Shown in pieces: positions 1 through 9,982 of a DNA stretch of 64,000 nt. A program made the translations under genes and the position numbers. This stretch comes from Fallopia convolvulus (Eukaryota; Streptophyta; Magnoliopsida; Caryophyllales; Polygonaceae), in contig OZ024721.1 in NCBI GenBank assembly GCA_964016875.1, positions 34,494,323 to 34,558,322 on the forward strand, written 5' to 3'. The notes below the pieces were generated by a model. The model was given only the letters and a program-made list of their open reading frames with translations. It made no database searches and was not told the origin of the DNA. Position 1 is the stretch's first letter, and the number at the start of each line of letters is the position of its first letter.

Positions 1-294
1 CGATTATTTTTCTTATGTCTTTGTAACGAGTTTCTCTACTTCTTTCTTAGCTTTAAATTGATTCTTCATCTCTTTATTGTGTGCTTTATTCCTTTGGTGC
101 TTCTCCTCTTCCCAAAAAGTGCTTCAAACAGCTTCTAAAAACCTATAAAACACCACCAAAGCTTATGTAGACTCCATATCTTAAGAAAATATGAAAACCT
201 ACACAAACGACTCAAAACAAAACACAAAACTAAAGAAAAAGACTCAAACACATAAAAACACACCCTAAAAACACGACTAAAAAGGTGGATATCA
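1..294 (-). mobile_element. End of an Athila-type LTR (fragment)
   Basis: The A-rich stretch has the same layout as the ends of the better-preserved Athila-type LTRs at 45.0-45.25, 54.0-54.19 and 55.5-55.68 kb: a 'ctaaaaacctata' start, repeated 'aaaacacac' runs, then 'aaaacacga' and a terminal 'atca'. On the minus strand it would begin TGATATCC, comparable to TGATGTTC in those LTRs. It abuts the copia fragment at 295. The other end lies outside the window. This is an assignment by resemblance of layout, not by alignment. Confidence 0.35.
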
Positions 295-525
295 CCATCT
301 TGTGCTTTGGCTTGGGAACTAATCTCCATACTTTGTTCCTCTCAAACTAGTGTAGTTCCTCTTGCATAGCAACCATCCAGCCTGAATCTTTTAATGCTTC
401 CTTTACAGTCTTTGGCTTTTCAAGAGAGATAAACGCATTGAAAGCACAAAAATTCTTAAGAGAGGAACGAGTAAGCACACCTTTTTCGTATGGAGTGATG
501 ATGTTGTCAACAGGGTGATCCCTTT
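295..525 (-). pseudogene. Ty1/copia reverse-transcriptase N-terminal fragment
   Basis: Translating the minus strand from about 520 down gives the conserved copia run into the RT domain: a TRSSLKN motif, then KTVKEALKDSGW, an AMQEEL block, FERNKVWRLVPKP and finally the start of the VIGTKW motif, where the match stops at about 295. One in-frame TAG lies between the EEL and FERN blocks. The fragment is about 75 codons of a pol that is normally over 1300. The motif order matches the SIRE/Maximus kind of copia pol, but the clade call is an inference. It is a dead relic with no neighbouring LTR of its own visible. Confidence 0.7.
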
Positions 526-1351
526 TCTGTATGTTGAGGATTATCCTTTTTACCCTTCATATTCTACTTGCGACACTAACGTTGTAGGACATGGAGCATG
601 TGAATTTCATAATCAAGACCAAGCTTCCACGAGGGGCGCCAATGTCATGCCTTGGTATCCATCACCTAGAGGACAAGCCACATTTGAAGAACCACCTTAT
701 TGTCCTTCAATGAGTTTGGAGCCACAAAGAGTCCCAGAGAGAGGTAAAGGATCCTTTTCATCAAGTGGTGTAGATGATGCAAAGGGATCGCCTTTAAAGA
801 GTCCAAGGAATTCCGACAACAAACACCAAGGAATCTGACCCGTCTTCAACTGGCTGTATCTTCCTGGTCCAAAATCGGATTTGACTGATTCCAAAACGAT
901 AAGTTATATCTTTAAGTCTAGTTGAATCCATCCAAATTTCATATCTATATGATGTGTAGATTGGAAGTTATGGCAATTATAATATGGTGGTGCAGAATCC
1001 ACCGAGATGGAAATGGAACGATTGATGGAGCGGATGAAAGCGGATTGATGGAGTCTTGGATATGGATGTTGAGTATTAGATATTACTCACCAAAATAAAC
1101 AAAATAAGTTGAAAGAAAGTCGGATATGACTCACCAAGGATCAAACAACGAGAATTGAAACAAAAAGAGCAAACAAACTTAGATTGAAAAAACAAGTAAA
1201 AGAGAGAACATTCATGGTTTCAAGTCTAAGGAAGAAAGGAGGAAAAAAACAAGCCTTATAACCCTATACCCACGCCTCTCACAATTCAGCCACACTCCTC
1301 TCATTATTACATTAAACACCCTAAAGTTTTAAGAAAACCAACTTAAAACCC
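526..1351. other. No recognised gene
   Basis: A 107-codon open frame exists on the plus strand (515-838; proline/serine-rich, with a YPFYPS start) but I recognise no domain, and part of it is antisense to the copia fragment. A 19-base string near 818-836 (cores 'acaaacaccaaggaat') also occurs at 7943-7961 inside the RTE reverse transcriptase. The rest is A-rich sequence without coding signs. Confidence 0.3.
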
Positions 1352-3121
1352 TTAACAAAACATAAGACAAGTTTTAGCACTAGTCGAACCAATAGTCACA
1401 GGAACACTCAAACCTTCACCGTCATTAGCCATCGGAAACTTATGAGCCATGAGTTCCTCCTTGATTTTGTCTAGTATTGCTTTAGCTAGGGCTCGCGTGA
1501 TGCGCCCAAGATAGGGCATGACTCCTTGACTCGGCTTCTTAGTGCCTCGAACACCGGCCTTGGTTGCTTTTCCAAGTGTAGGCTCCCCTTTATCATGCAC
1601 ATTGCACTTGTTTTTATGGATGAAATCCCCACTTGAGTCATGGGAAAAGGCACCATAAAAAGTGCCCGAAGAGGTAGCAGCATCCATCAAAAGCCAAGGT
1701 GCGCCAAGGTTGGAATCCGGCGTGTGCAAAGGCGCGCCACGATCTGCTTGCAAGGGCACCCCAGCAGGCTCGTTACCGAGCGGCGACCCCTCGGTAGGAG
1801 GCTCGGCACTAAGAGTGTTGAAGGTGGGCTCGGTATATTGGCTCACATCTGCTAGCCTTGTTAGGACCCAGTTTACCATCCTTTGGCTTCGCCTCATTGG
1901 CTTCACGACTTGCATCCATGGTCCAAAAGTATCCTTTTCAACAGGTGCAGGCTCTTGCTTATCAGTTGTCTCAGCACTCTCGACAAACTCTTTCGCTAAC
2001 GCTGGACACTTTTCACGAATATGCCCAATAATTCCATGTTCAACGCAGAGCATCCGAATTCCCTCATACTAAATAAGCCAAGTTTGCCTCTTGTAATGAA
2101 ACTTTGACATGAGACATTTGGAAAGATCCCGCTTGACTCTGAACCGTACAAATTTTCCCCTATCAACACCTACTATGGTACGGTCAATTCTAGTAACTTG
2201 TCTAATCTATTCACCAATTATTCTAATGGACGCTGGGTTGAAATGCTTAACACTTAGCTTTGGAATGCGAACCCATGTTGGGAGGAATTGTTGTTTATCC
2301 GTGAACAGATCAAAATTGGGTCTCCACCACTGAATCATGAGGTAATTGTCCCCAATCATCCATGGCCCATGAGTTAAGACATGATGGTAATCATCATCAT
2401 TAGTGAGCTTTGTAACATAGTGGGCATTCCCGATATCAACGAGCGTCAGTTTTCCTTTCAACTCCCACTTCTGCTCAAGTTTTTTCTTGAGAGTTGTATA
2501 TCTTGGACCAAGATCAAACATATGGATGATAACCAATCGAGCCCAAGGCTTACGGAGTGCTCTCTTTTCATCTGATGTGAATCGTATGACATGGCAGAGA
2601 GGGTCATCAATTTCCTCGTCAAAATCATCATCAGTGTCATACACGTCCGATCGCTCTTTCCAAATTGCTTCATCCGAGTTCCCACTGGTCGGAGTAGTAC
2701 CACCTACGACCACGTCTTTGAACGATGTGGTCAGTGTCATGGCCTGTGTAGTTCCCCCATTCACTACATCTTTGAAGGAGAGAGTTGGAGCCGACACCAG
2801 AGCCACAAGTTGGGTTGTTGGTTCGGTCACTAGTCCACCCATATGACCAGGTCCACCCGGCACCACCACCGCCTGGTTGGGAGGTGGCTTGGGTTGGTCA
2901 TTCATTTTTGTCGGTGTGGGCATGCGAGCCACCCATAACAAACAGCGAGTTTGTGAATCCAATTGCATTACTTTGAATCCCTTCCACAACGATGCATTCC
3001 CAACGGGTCCATCAATATCCATTCCGTCAATGCCCATGAAGCACTGGGATGGCGGCGACGTCTTCACCGGCGACACCATACCACACAAAACCAGAAGTAA
3101 AACGCTCACATTGGAAACCAC
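1352..3121 (-). pseudogene. LINE-type ORF1 (DUF4283 + zinc knuckle), two stops
   Basis: A single minus-strand frame reads from about 3121 to 1352. The first 304 codons hold an acidic linker and then a DUF4283 domain, recognisable from KGKLTLVDIGNAHYV, HGPWMIGDNYL, IQWWRPNF and TWVRIPKLSVKHFN. The frame is broken by TAG near 2205 and again by TAG near 2068, just before YEGIRMLC. The knuckle there reads C-x2-H-x4-H-x4-C, so the second cysteine of the usual CCHC is a histidine. DUF4283 plus a CCHC knuckle is typical of ORF1 in plant L1-type LINEs, where it binds the RNA. No endonuclease or RT follows downstream (below 1352), so this is an ORF1-only relic. It could alternatively be a decayed retrocopy of a DUF4283 host gene. 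Confidence 0.7.
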
Positions 3122-3195
3122 CCATATAATAGCCTATGTTACTACAAACCACCAACTATACTTAAAATTATTGTGAACCACCCTCATAATTAACC
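3105..3195 (-). repeat. GGGTGGTTT dispersed repeat, copy 1
   Basis: The minus strand here reads gggtggttcacaa ... ttggtggtttgtagtaac ... gggtggtttcc. The same order of blocks occurs on the plus strand at 25262-25345. It lies immediately upstream of the ORF1 relic, so it may be that element's 5' leader. Confidence 0.5.
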
Positions 3196-3466
3196 CTGTT
3201 AAAAATCAACCACCTACCACACTTTTTCGTCCGTTTGCAACTCGTGAAATGGAGGATTTTTTTCTTTTTTATTCCATTTATTTAAGAGTATAATCTGTAT
3301 ACTATTACTAAACTCGAATCCCTCTATCCTACGTGTCGTCGTCTTAAATATGCCACGTAGGCGTTTTAATTTTTTCATTTACCTCTTTGCCCTTCATTTA
3401 TTTAAGCATTTAAAATTCTTATATTATAATAATATTTCATATATTATTAATGTAAAATTGTATTTA

Positions 3467-3740
3467 GAGATCTTAAATTTTGGCAAGTTGTGTTTGGAGC
3501 ATAATCCATTATGGAACAATTTTATTCAATATAATAATGTTAGTAATATACAAGTATATTAAGAGATCTTAAATTTTGGCAAGAAACATACTCTTCATTA
3601 TGAAATAATTTTTTAATATAATAATGTTACTACAATCATATTTAGATATCTTAAAATTTGGCAAGTGATAGAAACATAATCTTCATTATAAAATATTTTT
3701 AAAATATTAATATAATAATAATATTTTTTAGAAATATTAA
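3467..3740. repeat. Imperfect tandem repeat, about 3 copies
   Basis: The block 'atcttaaattttggcaag' followed by 'cataatcttcattatg...aata' and 'aatataataatgtta' recurs at about 3467, 3563 and 3645. Spacing is about 96 and 82 bp, and divergence rises in the last copy. It is AT-rich and non-coding. Confidence 0.65.
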
Positions 3741-4427
3741 GAACATAAATATTATATTTGAATTATTTTAAAATGATGATTAATATATATTTAATTTATA
3801 ATATTACATCATATATATATATATGTCTATTTATCCGTATATAATAAATCTTGTGCAAGGCATGTGTATAGAAAATTAGAAACCATCTTTTTCAATTATT
3901 ATCTTTGGATGCATACAAGTTATTTTCCTAATCAATTATTTTTGGTTTTATATTCTACAAAAAATTTAAATTAAGATTTTATTAAATTAAATTATTTAAG
4001 CTAACTTGATCTATTATTCAATTTTGGATAAATGATAAAAAGTATTCTAAAATCTAGAAAACATTTAAGTTTATCTTATTTATGCAAATTAAAAGATCGT
4101 GATTATTTGTCACTAGACAATTGATATATTTGATAATTTTTTATTCTATTTATATAAGAGTATAATAAATAAAAGTAAAATTAAAAAACAAACTTAAAAA
4201 AATTAAAACAAATCAATTAAGAAGATTTTATTCCATTTATTCTTGATTGTGGCTCGGCTACTGCTTAGTAGATTTGCTTTCATAGGTTAATCTTCTTTAA
4301 TATTGTAATTCACATGGAATCAGGTTAAATATTGCAGAATGGGATCAAATTCCCCCTAATCTACGAATGAGATCAAATTCAAACACCATATGAACCTTCT
4401 CCACTCGTTTCAATAACAAAATAAAAA
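3741..4427. other. AT-rich spacer, nothing recognised
   Basis: Low-complexity AT-rich DNA including an (AT)n run near 3812-3823. I see no coding motif or element terminus. Confidence 0.5.
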
Positions 4428-4613
4428 ATGGCTTTAAAGTGGCGACCACCAATAATACCAATTCCTACAATTGGAGGCGGCAACGATGTTGGGGGCGGCA
4501 TTGGCAATCGGCGTCGATGTGAAATAGTGGAGACCGCCGAAGCTTCGCTTGAACAAGGGAAGTTGAAGGAAGAAAAGAGGCCGCAAAAATTTTTTAAATC
4601 ACTAAATAAATAA
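4428..4613 (+). CDS. Small hypothetical ORF (61 aa)
   Basis: The start context aaaaaATGGCT is good for a plant. The product is basic with an N-terminal proline/isoleucine stretch and a glycine-rich middle (GGGNDVGGGIG). I recognise no family, and no signal peptide or membrane segment is evident. A hairpin (CCTATG ... CATAGG, about 4648-4668) follows the stop. It could be a chance frame or the first exon of a decayed gene. Confidence 0.2.
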   Translation: MALKWRPPIIPIPTIGGGNDVGGGIGNRRRCEIVETAEASLEQGKLKEEKRPQKFFKSLNK

Positions 4614-4770
4614 AAATAACAACTCTTTCTAAAACAAGATGTTTATCCTATGCCCTAAGAGCATAGGTTAGAAAATCCGTTATATATTATCCTCTTCAAT
4701 AAATGAAATAAAAAAAAAAGAGTTGCAAACAGAAAAGTGGGCAAATCAAATCTTCTACTCCCTAAATAAT

Positions 4771-5410
4771 AGGGGTGTTCATAACCGGATATCCGATCCG
4801 ATCCGCATAGGCGGACCGGATATCCGCAATAAAATTTTCTCTAAAACCATATCCGTATCCGATCCGGGTATACCCGGATATCCGATCTGTATAGCTCGGA
4901 TCGGATCGGATATTTGTGGCGGATATCCGAATATTCATATTTTTATATTTTTTGTATTTAAGTTCCAAATAATTTATCCAGTCGGTAAATTTCACCCAAA
5001 AAACATGATCCAAAAAATCATCCGCATAAAAGAAAGAGAAAAAATTAAAAAAAAATGGGGTGTTAAATATAGATTTAGGTTTTATTTAATGTTAATTTTA
5101 TTTGTGGGGTGAAATATATTAAAAATAATTAAAAAACAAACAAAAAAGGGGTAGTGCTAGGAAGTCGAAGCACATAAAACTACTTGGACTATTAAAATTT
5201 TTGTTATTGCACATAATATATATGTATAGTATTATACCCTCGTATATCCGAGGGGTTTGAAGACCCGATCTGTATCCGATCCGGTAATCCGGCTAATTTT
5301 CTCGGAACGGATCGGATTCGGATAATTTTCCAACGGATTCGGATTTTCGCGGATTGGATCGTCGGATCACCGGATCGGATTGACCGGATCGGATATTTTT
5401 GAACACCCCT
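4771..5410. mobile_element. MITE with AGGGGTGTTC termini
   Basis: The ends are inverted: AGGGGTGTTC at 4771 and GAACACCCCT ending at 5410. Subterminal regions on both sides are packed with GGATCGGAT/ATCCGATCC-like motifs that can pair with each other. There is no open frame across it. Near-matching 'ctaaata' flanks both sides (4762-4768 and 5412-5418), but the exact target duplication is ambiguous. Length 640 bp. The terminus sequence fits a hAT-like non-autonomous element, by inference. Confidence 0.75.
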
Positions 5411-5420
5411 ACTAAATATA

Positions 5421-5541
5421 CTCCCTTCTATAATCCCCTACGACGTGATTGGGTGATGAATTTCCAAATTACATTAAAAAAGAAACTTAAATATTAGTAA
5501 AATATTAAAAAAATATCTTCTAACCAATTAAAACAAGGGAG
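5421..5541. mobile_element. Stowaway-like MITE
   Basis: It begins CTCCCTT and ends AAGGGAG, with TA on both sides (5419-5420 and 5542-5543), as expected of Tc1/mariner-type Stowaway MITEs. It is 121 bp, AT-rich inside and non-coding. It starts 10 bp after the preceding MITE. Confidence 0.75.
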
Positions 5542-5636
5542 TATAAGAGAGAGTATGAATAGGGAGTAGAAAAATCAGACCGAAAAGTGGGGCATGAGAT
5601 ATATTAATTCAACGTCACACGACAGTAACTCCCGAG

Positions 5637-6528
5637 TGCCCGTTATGCTCAATTTCAAATGAAATAACAAAGCATTTACTGTTGGAGTTCCCATTTACGC
5701 TACATGCATTTTATAAAGTAGATCATGGTTTTGTTGCATCTTTATCCAACGGATTAAGAAATGACCAATGTATGAAGAAAATTCTGAAAAATCTGAAAGA
5801 ATCAATGAACTCGATAAGTTTACTGAATTAATTATAGCTTGGTGGAGTATATGGTATTACAGAAATAGAATAATATTTAGTCAACCTTTGGATGGATCCT
5901 CAAGAACAATAGAAGACTTCATAAAAATCCAAATAATGATGTCGAAAAAAGTAAAAGAGAACTTTAATGATGATAATGGCGTGCCAATGCGAACTACATC
6001 TAAGAGGAAAGATAAGAAATGACATAAACCAGAACATGGATTCGTAAAACTTAATTTTGATGGATCTAAAAAACAAAGTGGATTGGCAACAACAGGCTAT
6101 AATATTCGGGACCATAATGGACAGACTATTTCGATAAATGCTTTTGCAAACGAACACTGGAGTATAATCTAAGCAGAAGCTACAACAATGTACGAGGCTG
6201 TATGTGAAGCCAGGAAGAGAAATTTGGCCAAGATCATGATCGAAGGAGATAGCCTAATTGTTATAAAAGCGTTACGAGGAAATAAATCGTGCACATGGGA
6301 AATTGAAATGCTAATATCAGGCACACTGGTTTTGTTGCAGTCGTTTGAGGTAGTCAAATTTTCACATGTACCTCGTGATTGCAATAAGGTTGCGGATTTG
6401 ATTACGGGGCTACGCCATTCTTGTAGTTCTCATCAAATTCAGATACACTCAAGACTTCAGGTCCTCATCCGCAAGGATGCTATAGGTGGATTCTGTCAGC
6501 CTAATTCTTTCCTATTCTAAAAAAAACT
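5637..6528 (+). pseudogene. L1-type LINE 3' end: zf-RVT and RNase H-like relic
   Basis: At 5637 one frame reads CPLCSISNEITKHLLLEFPF, the zf-RVT pattern found after the RT domain of plant L1 LINEs. A frame change near 5760 leads into a second frame (5768-6520). This carries AWWSIWYYRN, then the RNase H-like opening VKLNFDGS, an AEA motif after a TAA stop, and MIEGDSLIVIKAL ... FSHVPRDCNKVADL. Stops at 6020 (TGA) and about 6170 (TAA) break it. An A8 run at 6521-6528 may be the remains of the poly(A) tail. It is the 5'-truncated end of a LINE ORF2, or an RNase H-like fragment of it. Confidence 0.8.
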
Positions 6529-6851
6529 AGTGTAATTCCCGTACATTGTGCTGTATAATTTAAAATAATTTTATAAGAATTATTTCCAACTTATTTTGGA
6601 TTAAAAATTCTTCGAACAAACTTTCACGATTGAATCAACTTTCATTCGATACTAAAAAATTTATAAAACAATTCAAAGAGTGTTTTATTATGAATGTAGT
6701 TGGGATGGGTAGTTTTTAACATAATTATTTGGAGAAATATAGATGGTAAGTTTAAAAGTGGTTTAGTGGGGGAAGGTAGTTTGTTTATTTGTAAAGTGAA
6801 AAGTAGTTTTTTTTAACCACTAACAAATTTTTGTGATCATGGTCCAAAAAT
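6529..6851. other. No gene recognised
   Basis: AT-rich spacer between two LINE relics. It includes loose gggtagttt/ggtagttt motifs reminiscent of the 3105-3195 repeat but too short to assign. Confidence 0.4.
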
Positions 6852-8257
6852 ACAATAACAACAACAACAATGACCCAGTGTACTCCGCTTCAGGAGAATA
6901 TGGGGGGCTAAGATAGGAACACCCCTGGCTTAAAGCTGAGGGGGGGTGCCCTGAAAGGCGCGAGTATGACCACCAACCAGAAATCCTGAGAGCACAATAC
7001 CATAGTCGATACCCAAACCGAGCAACTCACCACAACACACCAACCCCAACAAAAGCACAGAAAAAGACACACATAACAAAACACACTAACAAAACAGAAC
7101 GAAACACTAGAACCAAAATGCCAAAAAAAAAACAAAACAAAGAATGTGTGACCGTCTGTCCTGGCGATTAGATGTCCTCCACCTTGATCTTCTCCCTCCA
7201 TCTGTCCCTACATACTGCTAGCTCTGCTGAAATCCCCAACTGATCTATATCATGCTTTATGTTGTCCCTCTAGCATTTCTTAGGCCATCCCCTGCCTCTA
7301 CGAAAGTCTCCAAGGTCCAAGCTCTCACACCTATGGACTGGCTCCCCTGTACCTCGCCTCTGCACATGTTCGAACTATCGTAGTTTGGATTCTCTTAGCT
7401 TATCCCCTGTACTGACAACCCCCACCTTGCTCCTGATCTCCTCATTTCTGATCATGTCCCATAGTGTGTGACCATACATACATCTCAGCATCGTCATCTC
7501 TTCTACCATCACTCTCTACTCATGTGCCCTCGTGATTCGCCAACACTCTGTCCCATACAGAATGGCAGGCCTGGTAACTGTCCTATAGAACTTATGTACC
7601 CTTGAGCTTTAGTGGTACCTTCTTATCGCAAAGAACCCCTGATGCAGCCCTCCACTTTTGCGAGCCTCTCTTAATCTGATGCGTAATATCCTCGTCGATG
7701 CCTCCATCACTCTGGAACACTGAACCCAGATATCTGAAACTCTCTTTCTTCGTAACGATTTCTCCCCCTAAACGAACTTCGTCACTGTCATCTACTCCTT
7801 GCTCGAACTTGAACTCCACGTATTTCGTCTTGGTTCTGCTCAATTTGAAACCATTAGATTCCAGCTTCTCCCTCCACATCTCAAGCCTGCTACTAACTCC
7901 ATCCCTAGTCTCGTCCACTAGGACAATATCTTCCGCGAACAACAAACACCAAGGAATGTCTCCCTGAATTTCCATCGTCAAAACATCCAGCACTAGCGTG
8001 AACAGGAAGGCGCTCAGGGCTGAGCCCGGGTGTACACCTGCTTCCACCTTAAAGTACTCAGTGTCTCCTCCTGGGGTGCAAACACTTGTCATCGAACCCT
8101 CATACATATCTCTGGTAATACGGATAAACTTGCCAGACACTTCTTTGGTTCCCAGACTCTTCCAAACCAACACTCTCGGCACTCTGTCATAAGATTTCTC
8201 TAGGTCAATGAATACCATATGTAGGTTCTTTCTTCTCTCTCTGTACACCTCTAATAG
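6852..8257 (-). pseudogene. RTE-type LINE, 3' half (RT to tail)
   Basis: The frame at 8248-7592 begins MYRERRKNLHMVFIDLEKSY and continues through the RT palm: HPGSALSAFLF, then CLLFAEDIVLV where the catalytic YADD-type motif is FAED. RYLGS and a thumb/C-terminal region follow. Beyond 7592, broken frames still spell LYGTECW-like and MLRCMYGHT-like stretches to about 7160. The element ends in (TTG)4 on the minus strand (6856-6869), a short tandem tail typical of RTE elements. The 5' half is at 23262-25170. The two parts were separated by the 15-kb insertion at 8258. The first catalytic Asp is Glu, so the enzyme is dead. Confidence 0.85.
8253..8257. repeat. Target duplication AATAG, left
   Basis: AATAG occurs directly before the TG of the 15-kb LTR element and again at 23262-23266 directly after its terminal CA. 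This fixes both ends of the insertion within the RTE coding region. Confidence 0.9.
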
Positions 8258-8880
8258 TGTAACACCCCTATTTTACAACATTGGGTATTACCGCCAGTGA
8301 CCTCGGACTTTACCGTCCAAAGTCACCCAAGGCTTTTAGAATGATATAGAACAATAATAATGCGGAAATAAACATAATTTATGAAATAGAAAGGGTGCTC
8401 CCGAGGGAGACTTTTTTTGTACAAAACATCTTACATTGCTTTTCAAACATAAGGTTGTTCGGAATTGAAATGCAAAACCACTTGTCCTTGAAACATAATG
8501 AAACTAAAGCAAAATGACATGAAAGGTACATCTTGAAAATCCTTGTTCTTCCTTCGCCTTCACTTCACGCCTTGCTGAGATTCCTAGGTTCTGACATAAT
8601 TCGCGAGGGGCGATAGAATGCCAGGCAAACATGCGGAAAAGAAGAATTAGTCTAAGAGACTAAGCAAGCGGGAATGGAACTTCCCGAGGGTATTTTGGTA
8701 ATTTCAAGTATTATTGAAAGAGATGTTAGGGTTGTGTTTACGATGAGGTTATACGCTAGGGCTTGTTAATGTGGAGCTTAAATGGTTCGAAGGAGAGTAT
8801 ATCTTAAGCGAAGATAACTCGATAAGCGATAGAAGAGCTACTAGATTGTAGACTTCTTTAGGAATCGAAAGTATGTTGGG

Positions 8881-9982
8881 CAAGGTTATCAGGATCGGGA
8901 TCCTAGGATCGGATCGCCGAAAGCCCTTTGGATCGAATCGTAAAATCGGATCGTAGGATTGTAAGATCCTACGAAATTAATAAAAAAACTTGTAAATAAA
9001 TGTTCAAAAATAGATATTACAAATCTATACGTAAATTTAAGACGCCATGCAAATATGCAATGCTATAACATGTAGATTATGTAGTCATGTACGTAATAAT
9101 ATAATTTAATATATTATATAAATATATCATTGATCCAAAATAACTTAGTATTCATATACTAAGAGCCTAGGACAATCACTATCTACTAATTAGTATAAAA
9201 TATGAAATAAATATATCACTGATCCAAAAGAATAAGTAGGCATTCACCTTAAGTAAATCAAAAGTCAAGTGAACCAAGTACTTATTAAACAGTAAGATTA
9301 TCAATTTGCCAAATTGTTAAAATTTACAGAGACATGAGAGAAATTATGAAATTAAGAAATCAAAATAAGAAATTTAAATCTAGTTTGCCCACTGAGTAAT
9401 ACGCATATGAACTAAACAATTTCAAAATTCAACCTTGCTGGAGCCTAACAAGAATTTAGGAGGTAGAAGAAGCTTATAGAACTAGCCATGGACAATACCT
9501 TCAAAACCACCCCACCAGTGGACTACAACCGTCGCGTCCCCAGAGGACTACAGTCGCGCCACTAGTGGACTACCGTCGCGCTGCCAGTGGACTACCGTCG
9601 CACCGTTGTTGATTAGGCATGGAATAGTACTTTAGCTCCTCCGCACTTGAGCCATTGTTCAACCATAGATCCCACGATTTTTTTAGGGTTTGTGATCTGA
9701 TACTCTTGCAAATACTCTTTTTGGACTTAATTAAAAATAGGCCCATATGGGCCCAATCAATTTATAACGTAAATGAAATACGCATAGCAAAATATGGGTG
9801 ATTTGTTGGGATCGGTAAAGAATCGTAGGATCAGACGATCACACCGATCCTACCGATTCTAAAGCGATCCTAATACGATTCTGCTTATATACGATTTATA
9901 CATGCGATACGGATCGTTCCCTCATGTTTGGATCGTAGGATCGTACGATCCTACGATCCGGATCGCGATTTTAATAACCTTG
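8881..9982. mobile_element. hAT-like non-autonomous element in the LTR
   Basis: The partner LTR shows the empty site: GTATGTTGGG directly continues AACATTATT. Here ATGTTGGG is duplicated (8873-8880 and 9983-9990), an 8-bp target duplication as in hAT elements. Ends are CAAGGTTAT ... ATAACCTTG. Subterminal DNA on both sides is rich in GGATCG/CGATCC motifs. There is no transposase frame. The interior includes a short tandem repeat at 9514-9604. A relative with the same CAAGGTTATTAAAATCG end is at 42604-43233. Confidence 0.9.
9514..9604. repeat. Short tandem repeat in the hAT-like element
   Basis: Four imperfect copies of about 21-23 bp, each with a core like 'agtggactaccgtcgcgc', are GC-rich inside an AT-rich element. 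They could be a captured host fragment. Confidence 0.6.

Noticed and set aside
818..836. 19-base identity with the RTE reverse transcriptase (7943-7961)
   Set aside because: No further similarity on either side, and the surrounding frame has no RT motif. Probably chance or a tiny fragment.
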